64,000 nt of DNA from VRUE01 sp963703335 (GTDB lineage Bacteria; Actinomycetota; Thermoleophilia; Solirubrobacterales; 70-9), in NCBI GenBank assembly GCA_963703335.1, contig OY969812.1, positions 2,418,001 to 2,482,000 on the forward strand, written 5' to 3'. This document shows, piece by piece, positions 45,945-55,226 of this stretch. The notes under the pieces are model-generated. The model saw only the letters and a program-made list of their open reading frames with translations, searched no databases and was not told the DNA's origin. How positions within the stretch are numbered: the stretch's first letter is position 1; each line of letters begins with the position of its first letter. Made by a program: the position numbers and the translations under genes.

Positions 45945-48900
45945 GTGAAGGGGATCAGGCTCGTTGGGTTTGTGCTGGTCATGCTGCTCGCCATTGGCTC
46001 GGGCATTGCGCTAGCGGAGCAGGACGAAGGGAGCGAACCTGATCCCGCGCTTTCGGCGGCGCCGGTAGCCGAGCCCGGCCCTGAAGTCGTCGCTGAGCGG
46101 ACTGCGACCTCCCAGACCTTCCGGTTCCCCGACGACCAGTTTGTGACCCGTATTTACCCCGCCCCGGTCAACTATCGCGACGTCGACGGAAACTGGAAGC
46201 CGATCGGCGAGGGCTTCGAAAGACTTGCAGATGGCCGGCTCATCAATGGGCCGAATAGCTTCGATGTCAGCCTCCCCGAGCGCCTCGGTGACGGCGCGGT
46301 GCAGCTGTCTGAAGGAGGGGAGTGGGTCTCAAGCGAACTGCTTGGAGCCGAGCCAAAGCCGGTGCAGCTCGAAGGCGAGACTGCGAGCTATGAAACCGCA
46401 GGCGGTGGCACGACTTTCAAGCTCTCAAGCCTCGCAAATGGCCTCAAGGAGGAGATCGAGATCGCCGATCCTTCCCAACCCAGCACGTTCCACTTCCACC
46501 TTCAGGCTTCACCCGGCGTCGAAGCCAGCCTGGACGAGGACGGCTCGATTCGGTTCCAGGACGGCGAAGGCCACCCTGTCGCCGCCATTCCTCCTCCCGT
46601 TGTCCTAGACAGTGCCTCGCAGGGGGAGGCTCCCTCACGCGCCGTTCACTACGAGCTAGGCCAAGAGAAATCGGGCTGGCGACTTGCCGTGGAAATCGAC
46701 CGAGGCTGGCTGGCGGCGCCGGAGCGCTCCTGGCCCGTCATCTTGGACCCTTCCCTGACCGTTCCGAAGCCGAGCCTCGATTGCAGCTACGGCAACGCCC
46801 CGTCTCCATCTCCGGGGTGGAGCCTCTGCTCCCAGCCCGGGCTCTACACCAAGTACAACACCGCGCCGGAATCCAAAAACAACGAACGAGCCAGGGTTGC
46901 GCTGCGCTTTGACCTCACCTCTATACCGAGCAAAGCGTACTTGACCGACGCCACCTTTGGCTTCTTTGCGCCAGCCGAAGCCAACGAAACCTCAGGCGTG
47001 AGACTCTACCCAATGACCAAGCCGTGGACCTCAAGCCTGAACTGGCTGACCTATGACGGGGTGCAGGCATGGAAAAAAGCCGGTGGCGACTACGAAGTGC
47101 CCTACAGCGAGATCTCTACCTACCAACGCGGCGCGCAAGCCGGATGGTGGAACTTCACAGGTTCAACGCTTTACCTGGTCGTCGAAGAATGGCTTGAAGG
47201 CAAACGGCCGAACAACGGCCTTGCCTTGAAGCTGCGCGACGACGAAGAAGGCTCTTGCGTACCCAAATGCGTGAAACGGGCGCTCTCCTTCGAAGGCGGC
47301 GCTTCGGCCAACGCCGAACTGCGGCCCTACATGCAGATCACGTACTACACGCCGGCGCCTGCCAGCAGCAAGATCGTCTCCCCGAGCGAGGGCACTGTCA
47401 GCGCTCGTCGGTTGAAGCTGAAGTCGCAATGGACGGAACCGGGCGTGCAAGGGATCACCTTTCAATACAAGGTGAAAAACGCCTCCAGGTTCCAGACGAT
47501 TCCTACAAAATACGTTCGCAACGCCAAAGGCGAAGAACCGAAATGGCCGATGGCCGTCTCTGGCTTTGAATCCGAACCGCTGTTCTTCGATGCGGCAAAA
47601 ATTTCCAACTCGCTGTTATGGGAAGGAGGTCCAATAGAGGTTCGTGCCCTCTTCGAGGGTCCCACAGGGGTGGCCGGCTACAGCCTGGCCAACAAAGCGA
47701 CGATCAACCGCGACATCGGCGGGCCGAAAGACGCAACGGCCCAAGTCGGCCCAGGCACGCTCAACCTGCAGACAGGCAACTTCACGGTGAGCAGAACGGA
47801 TGCCGCGATCTCAACCGCAACCTTGGGCATCGCCTTCAGCCGCTCCTACAGCTCGCGAGTGCCCGGCGTAGCGGAAGATAAATCCGTGCTGGGAAGGGGC
47901 TGGAAGCCATCGGTGCCAGTCGAAACGGCGGGCGGCGCCGACTGGCGGAGCGTGCGGGAAGTGCTCGCCACCCCAGAAGAAAAAGAAGCAGGCTTGGGAG
48001 ACTATGCGCTGCTCACCGATCTCGAAGGCTATGAATATGCGTTTGAAAAGGTCGGCGGAACCTATGTTTCCCCTCCAGAAGCGAGCGGTTTCGTCCTCAC
48101 TCATCCAACGGGGGGCACCTTCGTCTTCGCCGACCCGGCGGGAAACTCGACCACCTTTGAAAGCAGCAGCGGCGGCACGGAATACCTGCCGACATCCGTC
48201 ACCCAGCCGGGAGCAGAAAACAAAGTCAAACTTGTCTACCAGATTGTGGAAGGCAACAGGCGCTTGAGCCGAATTATGGCGCCAGACGGTCCTGGCGCTT
48301 ATTGTCCGGAAACAGGGGAAGAATATTGGACCTGCAAAGTCCTCTCGTTTCAATACAAACCGGCATCCACTTGGGGAGCCCCTGCTTCATACAAGGACCG
48401 CCTGTCTTCCATCACCTATCACGGACCCACAGAAAAATGGGCCTACAGTTCATGGGAAGTAGCCAAGTACGAATATGACAGCGCGGGCCGGCTGATTGCC
48501 GAGTGGGACCCTCGCATCTCCCCGGCATTGAAAGAGGCCTATGCCTACGTCGGCACCGGAACACAAACCCCACAGGGGGGCCAGGTGAAAACGATCACCC
48601 CGCCCGGCCAAGAACCGTGGACGCTGGAATATGCGGCCCTCTCTGGCGTCGACCCCCTCAACGTCGGGCGCCTTAAGAGCGTCAAACGGGCGAGCCTCGT
48701 CGCCAGCCCCACTGTCGCGCAAACCACGATCGCCTACGAAGTGCCGGTTAGCGCTGGCGGCGCCCCGTACGACATGAGCGGAGCCAGCGTCGCCCAGTGG
48801 GGGCAGCAGGACATCCCCACCGACGCCGTGGCGATCTTCCCTCCCGATGAAATTCCGGCGACCCCGCCGAAAAGCTATGCCCACGCAAGCATCTATTACA

Positions 48901-51587
48901 TGGACGCCGAAGGCCAGCAGGTCAACGCCGCAACACCCTCAGGCGCAGGCACGTCTGCACCTGAGATCACGACGACCGAAACCGACGAATACGGGAATGT
49001 CGTGCGCGAGCTGGGGGCCCAGAACAGGCTCCGCGCGCTTGCAATGGGCAGCGAATCGGCAGCTCGCTCTTACGAACTGGAGACCAAGCGCGAATACACC
49101 GCTGAAGGGACCGAGTTGAGCCAGGAATGGGGGCCAACGCACCAGGTGCGCCTCGAATCGGGCGAAACGGCCCAAGCACAGCTTCACATCACCATCCAGT
49201 ACGAAGACGCGAAAGAAGGCTGGCCGGGAACCGGCCCCAATCCTCACCTGCCGACCCGCGTGACCACAGGAGCGAAAATACCCGGGAAAGGAATCGACGC
49301 CGACCAGCGGGTCACCGAAACCAAATACGACTGGAGCCTTCGCAAGCCGACGGAAGCGATTGTCGATCCCAGCGGCCTGAATCTCCACACGCGCTTGGCG
49401 TACAACTCTGCTGGCCTGCCCGTGGAACGAAGCCTCCCCGGCAAACCGGGAGGCGGTGATGCTCGCACTACGAAGCTCGTCTACTACACGGTGTTTGGCG
49501 AATCGCCGGATAGCGACTGCCGAAGCGGTGGCAGCTACACCGGCCTGCTCTGCAAGGTGGTCCCGGGCGGGCAACCGGGTACGCCCGGACAGCCGGAACT
49601 GTTGGTAGGCAAGTACCCGGCCTACAATGCTCTCGGTCAGCCTACGGAAGTCCTCGAAAGCCCTGGCGGCGGTGCCAGCAATGTCCGCAAAACGCTGCTG
49701 ACCTATGACGCTGCCGGCCGTCCGCTTAGCCAAAAACAGGAAGGCGGCGGCACAGCGCTGCCCCAGACCCAGGTCGTCTACAGTACGACGACGGGGATGC
49801 CGGTAGAACAGAAGTTCGCCTGCGAAACCAAATGCGAAGGCTTTGACAACCAAGCCGTCGTGGTCGCATACGACAAACTCGGCCGTCCGGTCAAATACAC
49901 CGATGCGGACGGGAACAGCTCAGAAACGACCTACGACCTGCTGAGCCGCCCGGCCACGATCTTCGACGGCAAGGGCACGCAGGCCTTTGGCTATGACGCG
50001 ACCTCGGGCCTTCTGACGAAACTCGAAGACTCGGCCGCAGGCACCTTCACGGCTGCTTATGACGCAGACGGCAGCATGGTCGAACAGGGCTTGCCGAATG
50101 GCCTTGTGGCGAAAACAAGCTACGACGAGGCTGGCAGTCCGAGCGAACTCAGCTACACAAAGGTCACGAGCTGCACTGAAAAATGCACCTGGCTTGAAGA
50201 AAGCAACGAACGCTCGGTCTACGGCCAAGTGCTTTCGCAGGCAAGCCTCGCATCGAGCCAGCAGTACTCCTACGACAAGGCCGGCAGGTTGAAACTGGTC
50301 AAGGACACTCCGCAAGGCGGTTCTTGCACGACGCGCCAGTATGTCTTTGACGCCGACTCAAACCGGACCAAACTGACGACGCGGGAACCTGGCATCGGGG
50401 GCGTCTGCGACACGACCTCGACTGGAACTAGCCAGTCCTATGAATACGACGCCGCAGATCGGTTGATTGGAGAAGGCATCTCCTATGACAGTTTCGGGCG
50501 GATCACCAGCCTGCCTGGAAAATACTCCGGGGGCAGCACCCTGGCGACCAGTTTCTACTCAAACGAAATGATTGCCAGCCAATCCCAGGGAGGACTCACC
50601 AACAGCTACCAGCTCGACGCCACCGGCCACCCCCGCGAAGTGATCCAGAGCGGGACAGAATCTGGCAAAGAAATCTTCCACTACGCGATGTCCTCGGACT
50701 CGACCGCATGGACCGAACGTGGCTCAACGTGGACCCGCAGCATCGCAGGCATCGACGGAGAACTGGCCGCGATTCAAGAAAGCGCGGGAGAAACCAGCCT
50801 TCAGCTCACGAACCTACATGGCGACATCGTTGCCACGGCGAGCCTAAGCCCGACAGCCAAAGAACTAACTGCCAACTTCGAATTTGATGAGTTCGGCAAT
50901 CCGAAAAAAGGAGCCGCCGGCCGCTTCGGATGGGTTGGCGGAAAACAGCGGCGTACTGAACTGTCGTCAGGCGTAATTCAGATGGGCGTTCGCAGCTATG
51001 TTCCAGCCCTGGGTCGCTTCATTTCGGTTGACCCTGTCCGGGGTGGATCAGCGAATGATTACGATTACGCAAATGCCGACCCGGTGAATAGTTTTGATCT
51101 CTCGGGAGAACGGGCAAAAATTGGGCTAGGTAGAGCGAAAGTTGCTAAAGGCGCTGTTGGCATCGGTTACGCCGAGCCAGCAAGCGGTGGCAGCGCAGCT
51201 GTCGGCGGATCAGTGCAAGCACGGCCTGCCAGTGGACGCACTCCCAAAAGGAGACCCCGTGTACCTATTGCTACTGTCGGATCATGCACTTTCACGGGTG
51301 GTGGAGTCAATTACCACGTCGGCGACATAAACTCCTTGAGTGTCGTAGTTGTTTATTCTTGCACTGAGGAATCGGCTGTGGCTGGCTATCTCAAGATTCC
51401 AGTTGGCTACGCAGGTCCAAGGCCAATAGTGGGGCCGATTAACTCAGGTGACGCGAGCCTGAATGGGAAGCTATATCTGACTCTTTTTTGGACTGGACCG
51501 ACACGTCCACCAGTTATTGCGTGCTACGCTGCTGTTTCCGACGACGCATCGGATCAAGGATGCTTCAGATCGACATGGGTTGGTTAA
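45945..51587 (+). CDS. Island-borne secreted DNRLRE-RHS protein with variable C-terminal tip
   Basis: 1880 residues from GTG 45945 behind GGAGGA (45931-45936). A TTG at 45906 is open but has no ribosome site. Signal peptide 1-25 (IRLVGFVLVMLLAIGSGIALA). Residues about 302-470 match a DNRLRE-type surface domain (ARVALRFDLTSIPSKAYLTD). A DUF6531-like opening (about 596-636) leads into YD/RHS repeats. The core ends in RSYVPALGRFISVDP and ANADPVNSFDLSGE (to about 1723). The last 157 residues are a new tip, with a Pro/Arg linker (RTPKRRPRVP) and a Cys-containing beta-rich domain. That tip is more AT-rich than the rest and differs from both other RHS tips, as expected of exchangeable toxin cassettes. 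The tip's activity is unknown. Confidence 0.87.
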   Translation: MKGIRLVGFVLVMLLAIGSGIALAEQDEGSEPDPALSAAPVAEPGPEVVAERTATSQTFRFPDDQFVTRIYPAPVNYRDVDGNWKPIGEGFERLADGRLINGPNSFDVSLPERLGDGAVQLSEGGEWVSSELLGAEPKPVQLEGETASYETAGGGTTFKLSSLANGLKEEIEIADPSQPSTFHFHLQASPGVEASLDEDGSIRFQDGEGHPVAAIPPPVVLDSASQGEAPSRAVHYELGQEKSGWRLAVEIDRGWLAAPERSWPVILDPSLTVPKPSLDCSYGNAPSPSPGWSLCSQPGLYTKYNTAPESKNNERARVALRFDLTSIPSKAYLTDATFGFFAPAEANETSGVRLYPMTKPWTSSLNWLTYDGVQAWKKAGGDYEVPYSEISTYQRGAQAGWWNFTGSTLYLVVEEWLEGKRPNNGLALKLRDDEEGSCVPKCVKRALSFEGGASANAELRPYMQITYYTPAPASSKIVSPSEGTVSARRLKLKSQWTEPGVQGITFQYKVKNASRFQTIPTKYVRNAKGEEPKWPMAVSGFESEPLFFDAAKISNSLLWEGGPIEVRALFEGPTGVAGYSLANKATINRDIGGPKDATAQVGPGTLNLQTGNFTVSRTDAAISTATLGIAFSRSYSSRVPGVAEDKSVLGRGWKPSVPVETAGGADWRSVREVLATPEEKEAGLGDYALLTDLEGYEYAFEKVGGTYVSPPEASGFVLTHPTGGTFVFADPAGNSTTFESSSGGTEYLPTSVTQPGAENKVKLVYQIVEGNRRLSRIMAPDGPGAYCPETGEEYWTCKVLSFQYKPASTWGAPASYKDRLSSITYHGPTEKWAYSSWEVAKYEYDSAGRLIAEWDPRISPALKEAYAYVGTGTQTPQGGQVKTITPPGQEPWTLEYAALSGVDPLNVGRLKSVKRASLVASPTVAQTTIAYEVPVSAGGAPYDMSGASVAQWGQQDIPTDAVAIFPPDEIPATPPKSYAHASIYYMDAEGQQVNAATPSGAGTSAPEITTTETDEYGNVVRELGAQNRLRALAMGSESAARSYELETKREYTAEGTELSQEWGPTHQVRLESGETAQAQLHITIQYEDAKEGWPGTGPNPHLPTRVTTGAKIPGKGIDADQRVTETKYDWSLRKPTEAIVDPSGLNLHTRLAYNSAGLPVERSLPGKPGGGDARTTKLVYYTVFGESPDSDCRSGGSYTGLLCKVVPGGQPGTPGQPELLVGKYPAYNALGQPTEVLESPGGGASNVRKTLLTYDAAGRPLSQKQEGGGTALPQTQVVYSTTTGMPVEQKFACETKCEGFDNQAVVVAYDKLGRPVKYTDADGNSSETTYDLLSRPATIFDGKGTQAFGYDATSGLLTKLEDSAAGTFTAAYDADGSMVEQGLPNGLVAKTSYDEAGSPSELSYTKVTSCTEKCTWLEESNERSVYGQVLSQASLASSQQYSYDKAGRLKLVKDTPQGGSCTTRQYVFDADSNRTKLTTREPGIGGVCDTTSTGTSQSYEYDAADRLIGEGISYDSFGRITSLPGKYSGGSTLATSFYSNEMIASQSQGGLTNSYQLDATGHPREVIQSGTESGKEIFHYAMSSDSTAWTERGSTWTRSIAGIDGELAAIQESAGETSLQLTNLHGDIVATASLSPTAKELTANFEFDEFGNPKKGAAGRFGWVGGKQRRTELSSGVIQMGVRSYVPALGRFISVDPVRGGSANDYDYANADPVNSFDLSGERAKIGLGRAKVAKGAVGIGYAEPASGGSAAVGGSVQARPASGRTPKRRPRVPIATVGSCTFTGGGVNYHVGDINSLSVVVVYSCTEESAVAGYLKIPVGYAGPRPIVGPINSGDASLNGKLYLTLFWTGPTRPPVIACYAAVSDDASDQGCFRSTWVG

Positions 51588-51590
51588 AAA

Positions 51591-52316
51591 ATGAAACAGG
51601 GTTATGCAAAAAGAAAGATCGCCTGGTTTGTGAGCGCGGCAATTGGCATAGTGCTGTTGGGCATCGGTGGATTTGCCCTGGCGAGCGATCGGTCGCGCGA
51701 CGATATAAAGGCCCAGCTGGCGACGAATGTAGCGGGCCACTGTAAGGTTGGGGGCGCACCAACGCTGCAAACAACTAGGCTCCCATCGACTCCCGGTGTA
51801 ACGGTTCGAAGCCCTGAATTGGTGGTGGCGTGTACGCGCAGTCGCTGGCATGGATCGCTAGAGATTGTTGGGTTCGATACATCACAGGGTTTTTGCTTTA
51901 CGGCGGACAGTCCGCGCTTCGGCAATTCGCAGGCAGGTGCATGTATCCCACGGGGTGCTAACTGGCGGATGCTTTGCGGCGGAAGAAAGATTTGTGCAGG
52001 AGACTCGTCCTGGTGGGAAGGCGCTGACCAAGGGTATACTCAGATAGTAGGAGAGATTTCTCCGCTAATTGATCGCATAACTGTGCAATACAAGATTGAA
52101 GGAAATGTCAAGGATCAAGGCACCATGGCCATTGCAACCCTTGACGATGCGTTGGGCAAGCGTCTCAAAGTTAATGGTCGCTTTGGGGTATTCTCGGTCG
52201 TACTTCCCGGCTGCCCACCGGCGGCAGGGGTAGAAGTGATCGGGCGCAGCGCAAAGGATGGGAGTGTCGTCAAAGACCACAGCGACACTTTTTTTCCTAA
52301 GGTGTGTGAGAGTTAG
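51591..52316 (+). CDS. Membrane-anchored Cys-rich protein; candidate immunity protein
   Basis: 241 residues, starting 3 bases after the RHS stop. The N-terminus (KIAWFVSAAIGIVLLGIGGFALA) is a signal anchor. The exported part has about eight cysteines (for instance CTRSRW, FCFTADS, CGGRKICAG, LPGCPPAAG, KVCES), suggesting disulfides. Its low GC matches the RHS tip in front. Position directly behind an RHS tip is where cognate immunity genes normally sit, and an exported immunity protein would suit a toxin acting outside the cytoplasm. No immunity family is recognised, so the role is an inference. Confidence 0.6.
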   Translation: MKQGYAKRKIAWFVSAAIGIVLLGIGGFALASDRSRDDIKAQLATNVAGHCKVGGAPTLQTTRLPSTPGVTVRSPELVVACTRSRWHGSLEIVGFDTSQGFCFTADSPRFGNSQAGACIPRGANWRMLCGGRKICAGDSSWWEGADQGYTQIVGEISPLIDRITVQYKIEGNVKDQGTMAIATLDDALGKRLKVNGRFGVFSVVLPGCPPAAGVEVIGRSAKDGSVVKDHSDTFFPKVCES

Positions 52317-52775
52317 TAGTTTGCGGGTCGAAATGAATTAAGCGGCGGCTGGGTACGATATTCGACGGTACGTCGCTTTCGTCAAAGGTGTCCCGCAAAT
52401 GTCGGGTTGGTCCATGGACTGCTCCGGGCCTCGTTTGTAGCTTTCCTGAACTAGTAGCTGCCGCTTAAGATCGGTCTGGGCTGTGTCGAGTGCCGCTACC
52501 GTGCCGCCTCGCGAGGAGCTGCGCGCGATGCGGCGTCCTGTGGCTAGCGCCGAAGGGCTCGTTCGGGTTTAGCTGCGGTCGTTGAAAATCGGCCCAAACA
52601 ATTGATTCAAAGGCAAGCCTTTGCATTAATCATTGTCCTCGCGCGATCTTCGGGGCTGAGAGGGATCGAGCTTTCAAATGCGCGGTCGCGTGAATTCTTT
52701 GCCAAGCAGCAGCTCTGCCTCTGGGATCGGTTCTGTCGCGTCCGGCTGCGATGCCGTCAAGTGGAGGCGTCAGCC
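52317..52775 (+). other. Intergenic stretch, no supported gene
   Basis: No convincing gene, tRNA or repeat is seen. An open frame from 52602 exists but its first 58 codons look non-coding (basic, no domain), and a better start with a ribosome site lies at 52776. The stretch may hold decayed island DNA. Confidence 0.5.
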
Positions 52776-53210
52776 GTGATCGCGGGGTACGCAGCCGTTG
52801 TCTCTTCGGCTGCGCTTGGATGGCAGGTCTACTCGTGGCGGCACCAGCACCGGAGCCACGTCGACGTGGAAGCACGGTTCGCGCTGGCCGTTCTGCCCGG
52901 CAGCGACTCGCCGGCGAAGGTTGTCGCGATAGGTGTCGCGAACCGCAGTGATCATGCGGTGCGAGTTACCGGGGCTGGCCTCGATCTACAGGACGGCTCG
53001 GCTACCAGCTGCATCATTTCGGGCAGTTTCCTGGGGCGACCTCCGGGCACGGTGGCACCGCGCGATTCCGCGAGTGCCTATCTTCCGCTTGACCAAGTGG
53101 AAGCAGAGGGAATCAACATCACGGAGCCCGTCACGGCTTGGGCGAGACTAGCGACTGGCGAGCTCGTGAAATCGACCCCCACGCCCCTCACGCAAACGAC
53201 GCCTACGTAA
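52776..53210 (+). CDS. Small membrane-anchored protein of unknown function
   Basis: 144 residues from GTG 52776, 8 bases behind GGAGG. One N-terminal hydrophobic helix (IAGYAAVVSSAALGWQVYSW) is followed by a basic stop (RHQHRSH), so the C-terminal beta-rich domain is probably cytoplasmic. It reads VVAIGVANRSDHAVRVTGAGL, like a short immunoglobulin-type fold. No family recognised. Last gene of the island. Confidence 0.55.
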   Translation: MIAGYAAVVSSAALGWQVYSWRHQHRSHVDVEARFALAVLPGSDSPAKVVAIGVANRSDHAVRVTGAGLDLQDGSATSCIISGSFLGRPPGTVAPRDSASAYLPLDQVEAEGINITEPVTAWARLATGELVKSTPTPLTQTTPT

Positions 53211-53243
53211 GGGGGCTCTGCGAATCGCCAAGGCGATTTCAAT

Positions 53244-53298
53244 CATGGGGACGAAGCCAAACCCCCATCTCATGACCGTCCCCAACCCTGTCCCCATG
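53244..53298 (+). repeat. GTCCCCA boxes at the right island end
   Basis: CATGGGGACG at 53244-53253 is the reverse complement of the left-end box CGTCCCCATG. GTCCCCA at 53278 and GTCCCCATG at 53290 repeat the left-end pair with the same 12-base spacing. Arm-type recombinase sites or a REP-like element are both possible. Confidence 0.6.
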
Positions 53299-53336
53299 AC
53301 AAGCAAAAAAGGGCTTATTGCAGGCATAATGCTCAA

Positions 53337-53386
53337 GGTCTCCAGAGATGATGACCGAGGACGCTAAGTTCGCGCTTGGGTTCTAG
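53337..53386 (+). repeat. Island direct repeat, right (attR-like)
   Basis: Second copy of the MIP18 3' end, still readable as SPEMMTEDAKFALGF and stop, without the rest of the gene. 53387-53536 holds no gene. Confidence 0.85.
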
Positions 53387-53536
53387 TACCGCTCGGAGGG
53401 CCCCCCACTGATACTTGCGCTGGCTGCAGGGGCATTCTCTGCAAAATCGGATCGAGTAGGTTCGAGGAATGGGGGAATACCTAAATAACGTCGTGCGCGA
53501 GTTCAGCTAGCCCGCCAGCTCACTAACTTCATCGCC

Positions 53537-54565
53537 GTGATTCAACGAAATCGTCTTCGCTGTATGTCGGCAGGCCTCCTGCTCGTCGGGCTTGCGACGG
53601 TTGTAGTCGCGGGAGAGGCGGGCGCTCAAAAGGGCGCTGTCGTATCCCAAATCCGCGGCGGCGTCTCGATAATCGACGCCACAACAAACAGACTGACCAC
53701 GAGGACGATAAAGACCGGCCGCTTTCCCAGCGCAATCGCTCTAAGTCCCAACGGGGACCGCGCGTATGTGGTCAACGCGGGCGGGCTGCGTAGAGGAAAT
53801 GTCTCGGTGATCGACACCGCTACGAGTAGCGTGGCCGTCAAAGCGATAGCGGTCGGGCGCTTCCCCGAACAGATCGCGATCACTCCCGACGGGCAGCGCG
53901 CCTATGTGGTCGATTCCGGAAGCAACGCCGTCTCGGTGATCAACACTGCGACCAACAAACCCACCGGCAAGCCGATCAGAGTTGGTCACGGACCAATCGC
54001 AGTTGCGATTAGCCCTGACGGCGGCCGCGTTTACGTTTCCAACGCTGGCAGCGACACCGTCTCCGTCATCGACACCGCGACCAACAAGCCTGCTGCCAGA
54101 CCGATCAAGGTCGGCGGGCACCCGCTCGCGCTCGCGATCACTCCAGATGGCAGCCGTGTCTATGTCGCCAATGTGCGCGATGACACGGCCTCGGTGATCG
54201 ACACCGCGACCAATAAGCAAGCCGTCAGAGGCATTAAGACGGGCGACACTCCCTCCGCGATCGCAATCAGCCCCGACGGCCGCCTCGCTTACATCGCGAA
54301 CGCGCGCGACGGCACACTGTCGGTGATCGACACCGCGACCAACAAACCCGCCTCCAAGCCGATCAAGGTCGGTAGTAGGCCGACGGCGGTCGCAATCAGC
54401 CCCGACGGCCACCTCGCCTACGTAAGCTGCCTGGAACCAGGCACCGTCTCCGTCATCGACACCGCGACCAGCAAGCCCGCCTCCAAGCCGATCAAGGTTG
54501 GCGCGTTCCCGCTTGCGCTCGCGGTCAGCCCGGACGGTAGCCGCGTCTACGTCGTCAAGAACTAG
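53537..54565 (+). CDS. Secreted YVTN-family seven-repeat beta-propeller protein
   Basis: 342 residues, GTG start, with TAACTT (53524-53529) 7 bases before it. Signal peptide about 10-31 (AGLLLVGLATVVVAGEAGA). The rest is seven blades of about 42 residues of the YVTN type (VSVIDTATNKPASKPIKVG, then PDGRLAYIAN). The DNA itself is repeated with a period near 126 bases, so copies have probably been exchanged. Such propellers are surface or periplasmic; role unknown. It lies just outside the right end of the island. Confidence 0.8.
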   Translation: MIQRNRLRCMSAGLLLVGLATVVVAGEAGAQKGAVVSQIRGGVSIIDATTNRLTTRTIKTGRFPSAIALSPNGDRAYVVNAGGLRRGNVSVIDTATSSVAVKAIAVGRFPEQIAITPDGQRAYVVDSGSNAVSVINTATNKPTGKPIRVGHGPIAVAISPDGGRVYVSNAGSDTVSVIDTATNKPAARPIKVGGHPLALAITPDGSRVYVANVRDDTASVIDTATNKQAVRGIKTGDTPSAIAISPDGRLAYIANARDGTLSVIDTATNKPASKPIKVGSRPTAVAISPDGHLAYVSCLEPGTVSVIDTATSKPASKPIKVGAFPLALAVSPDGSRVYVVKN

Positions 54566-54623
54566 GGGGAAACGACCATCACGCCGAAAACCCGGGAGTG
54601 CCCCGAATGTAAGGGGGGACCCG

Positions 54624-55226
54624 ATGGTGGATGATCGCCGAGAGGAGGCAGGCAGCAACACGCCTCCGGGTTGGTATCCCGACCCCGGGGGAAGTGGCAA
54701 CCTCTTCTATTGGGACGGCACACGATGGACTGGCGATGTACACGAGCCAGTTGTGTCGAAGTCCCAAGGGGTATCCGCGACCTTGCAAGGGCTCGGTCGT
54801 GCTCGCATGCTCGTCTTCGGCGGCGGGGTGGCACTGGCGGTTTCACCGTTTCTGCCCTGGGTCAAGGTGATCCTGCTCGGAAATCTGAGCCTGTTCCAGC
54901 TGTTCGATGCCGCGGGGCGTGGCACGGGCTGGGCCTGGGCGTCTGTGGTGGGGGGCGGTGCCGCCGCGTTGGTTGCGCTTCGCGAACGGGATTCATCCGC
55001 AGTCCGTGGGGTCGGCTTCGCCGTAGGGCTGCTCGGGGGTGCACTGGCGATCTATGCGTTGGTCGACCTGAGGCACGACCTTCGCGAAGTGCAAGGTCTA
55101 GCGACGATAGGCATCGGCCCTTACGTTGCAGTCGCCGGTTGTGTGGCGATGGTGATTGGCGCAGTGTTGGCTCGAAAGCGAACCAGAACGCCGTCCATTA
55201 GAAATCTGGATCGCGGAGATCCTTGA
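54624..55226 (+). CDS. DUF2510 membrane protein
   Basis: 200 residues. PPGWYPDPGGSGNLFYWDGTRWT (residues about 14-36) is the DUF2510 Trp-rich motif common in actinobacterial membrane proteins. Four hydrophobic segments follow (about 62-80, 100-118, 128-148, 165-185). A GGGGGG ribosome site lies a few bases before the ATG. The last 29 bases overlap the converging VapC gene. Function unknown. Confidence 0.78.
   Translation: MVDDRREEAGSNTPPGWYPDPGGSGNLFYWDGTRWTGDVHEPVVSKSQGVSATLQGLGRARMLVFGGGVALAVSPFLPWVKVILLGNLSLFQLFDAAGRGTGWAWASVVGGGAAALVALRERDSSAVRGVGFAVGLLGGALAIYALVDLRHDLREVQGLATIGIGPYVAVAGCVAMVIGAVLARKRTRTPSIRNLDRGDP

Larger units (their letters stand above)
43238..53386 (+). mobile_element. 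Candidate RHS genomic island integrated in the 3' end of the MIP18 gene
   Basis: 50-bp copies of the MIP18 3' end lie at 43238-43287 and 53337-53386 (48/50 identical), 10,099 bases apart. The cargo is unrelated to the flanking housekeeping genes: HNH remnant, small winged-helix genes, a giant RHS gene, a candidate immunity gene and a small membrane protein. GTCCCCA boxes are repeated near both ends. No integrase or transposase gene is seen, so the element may be defective or moved in trans. Confidence 0.75.

Noticed and set aside
52602..52775. Upstream extension of the 52776 gene
   Set aside because: No domain, basic random-looking sequence, and a proper GGAGG-GTG start exists at 52776.
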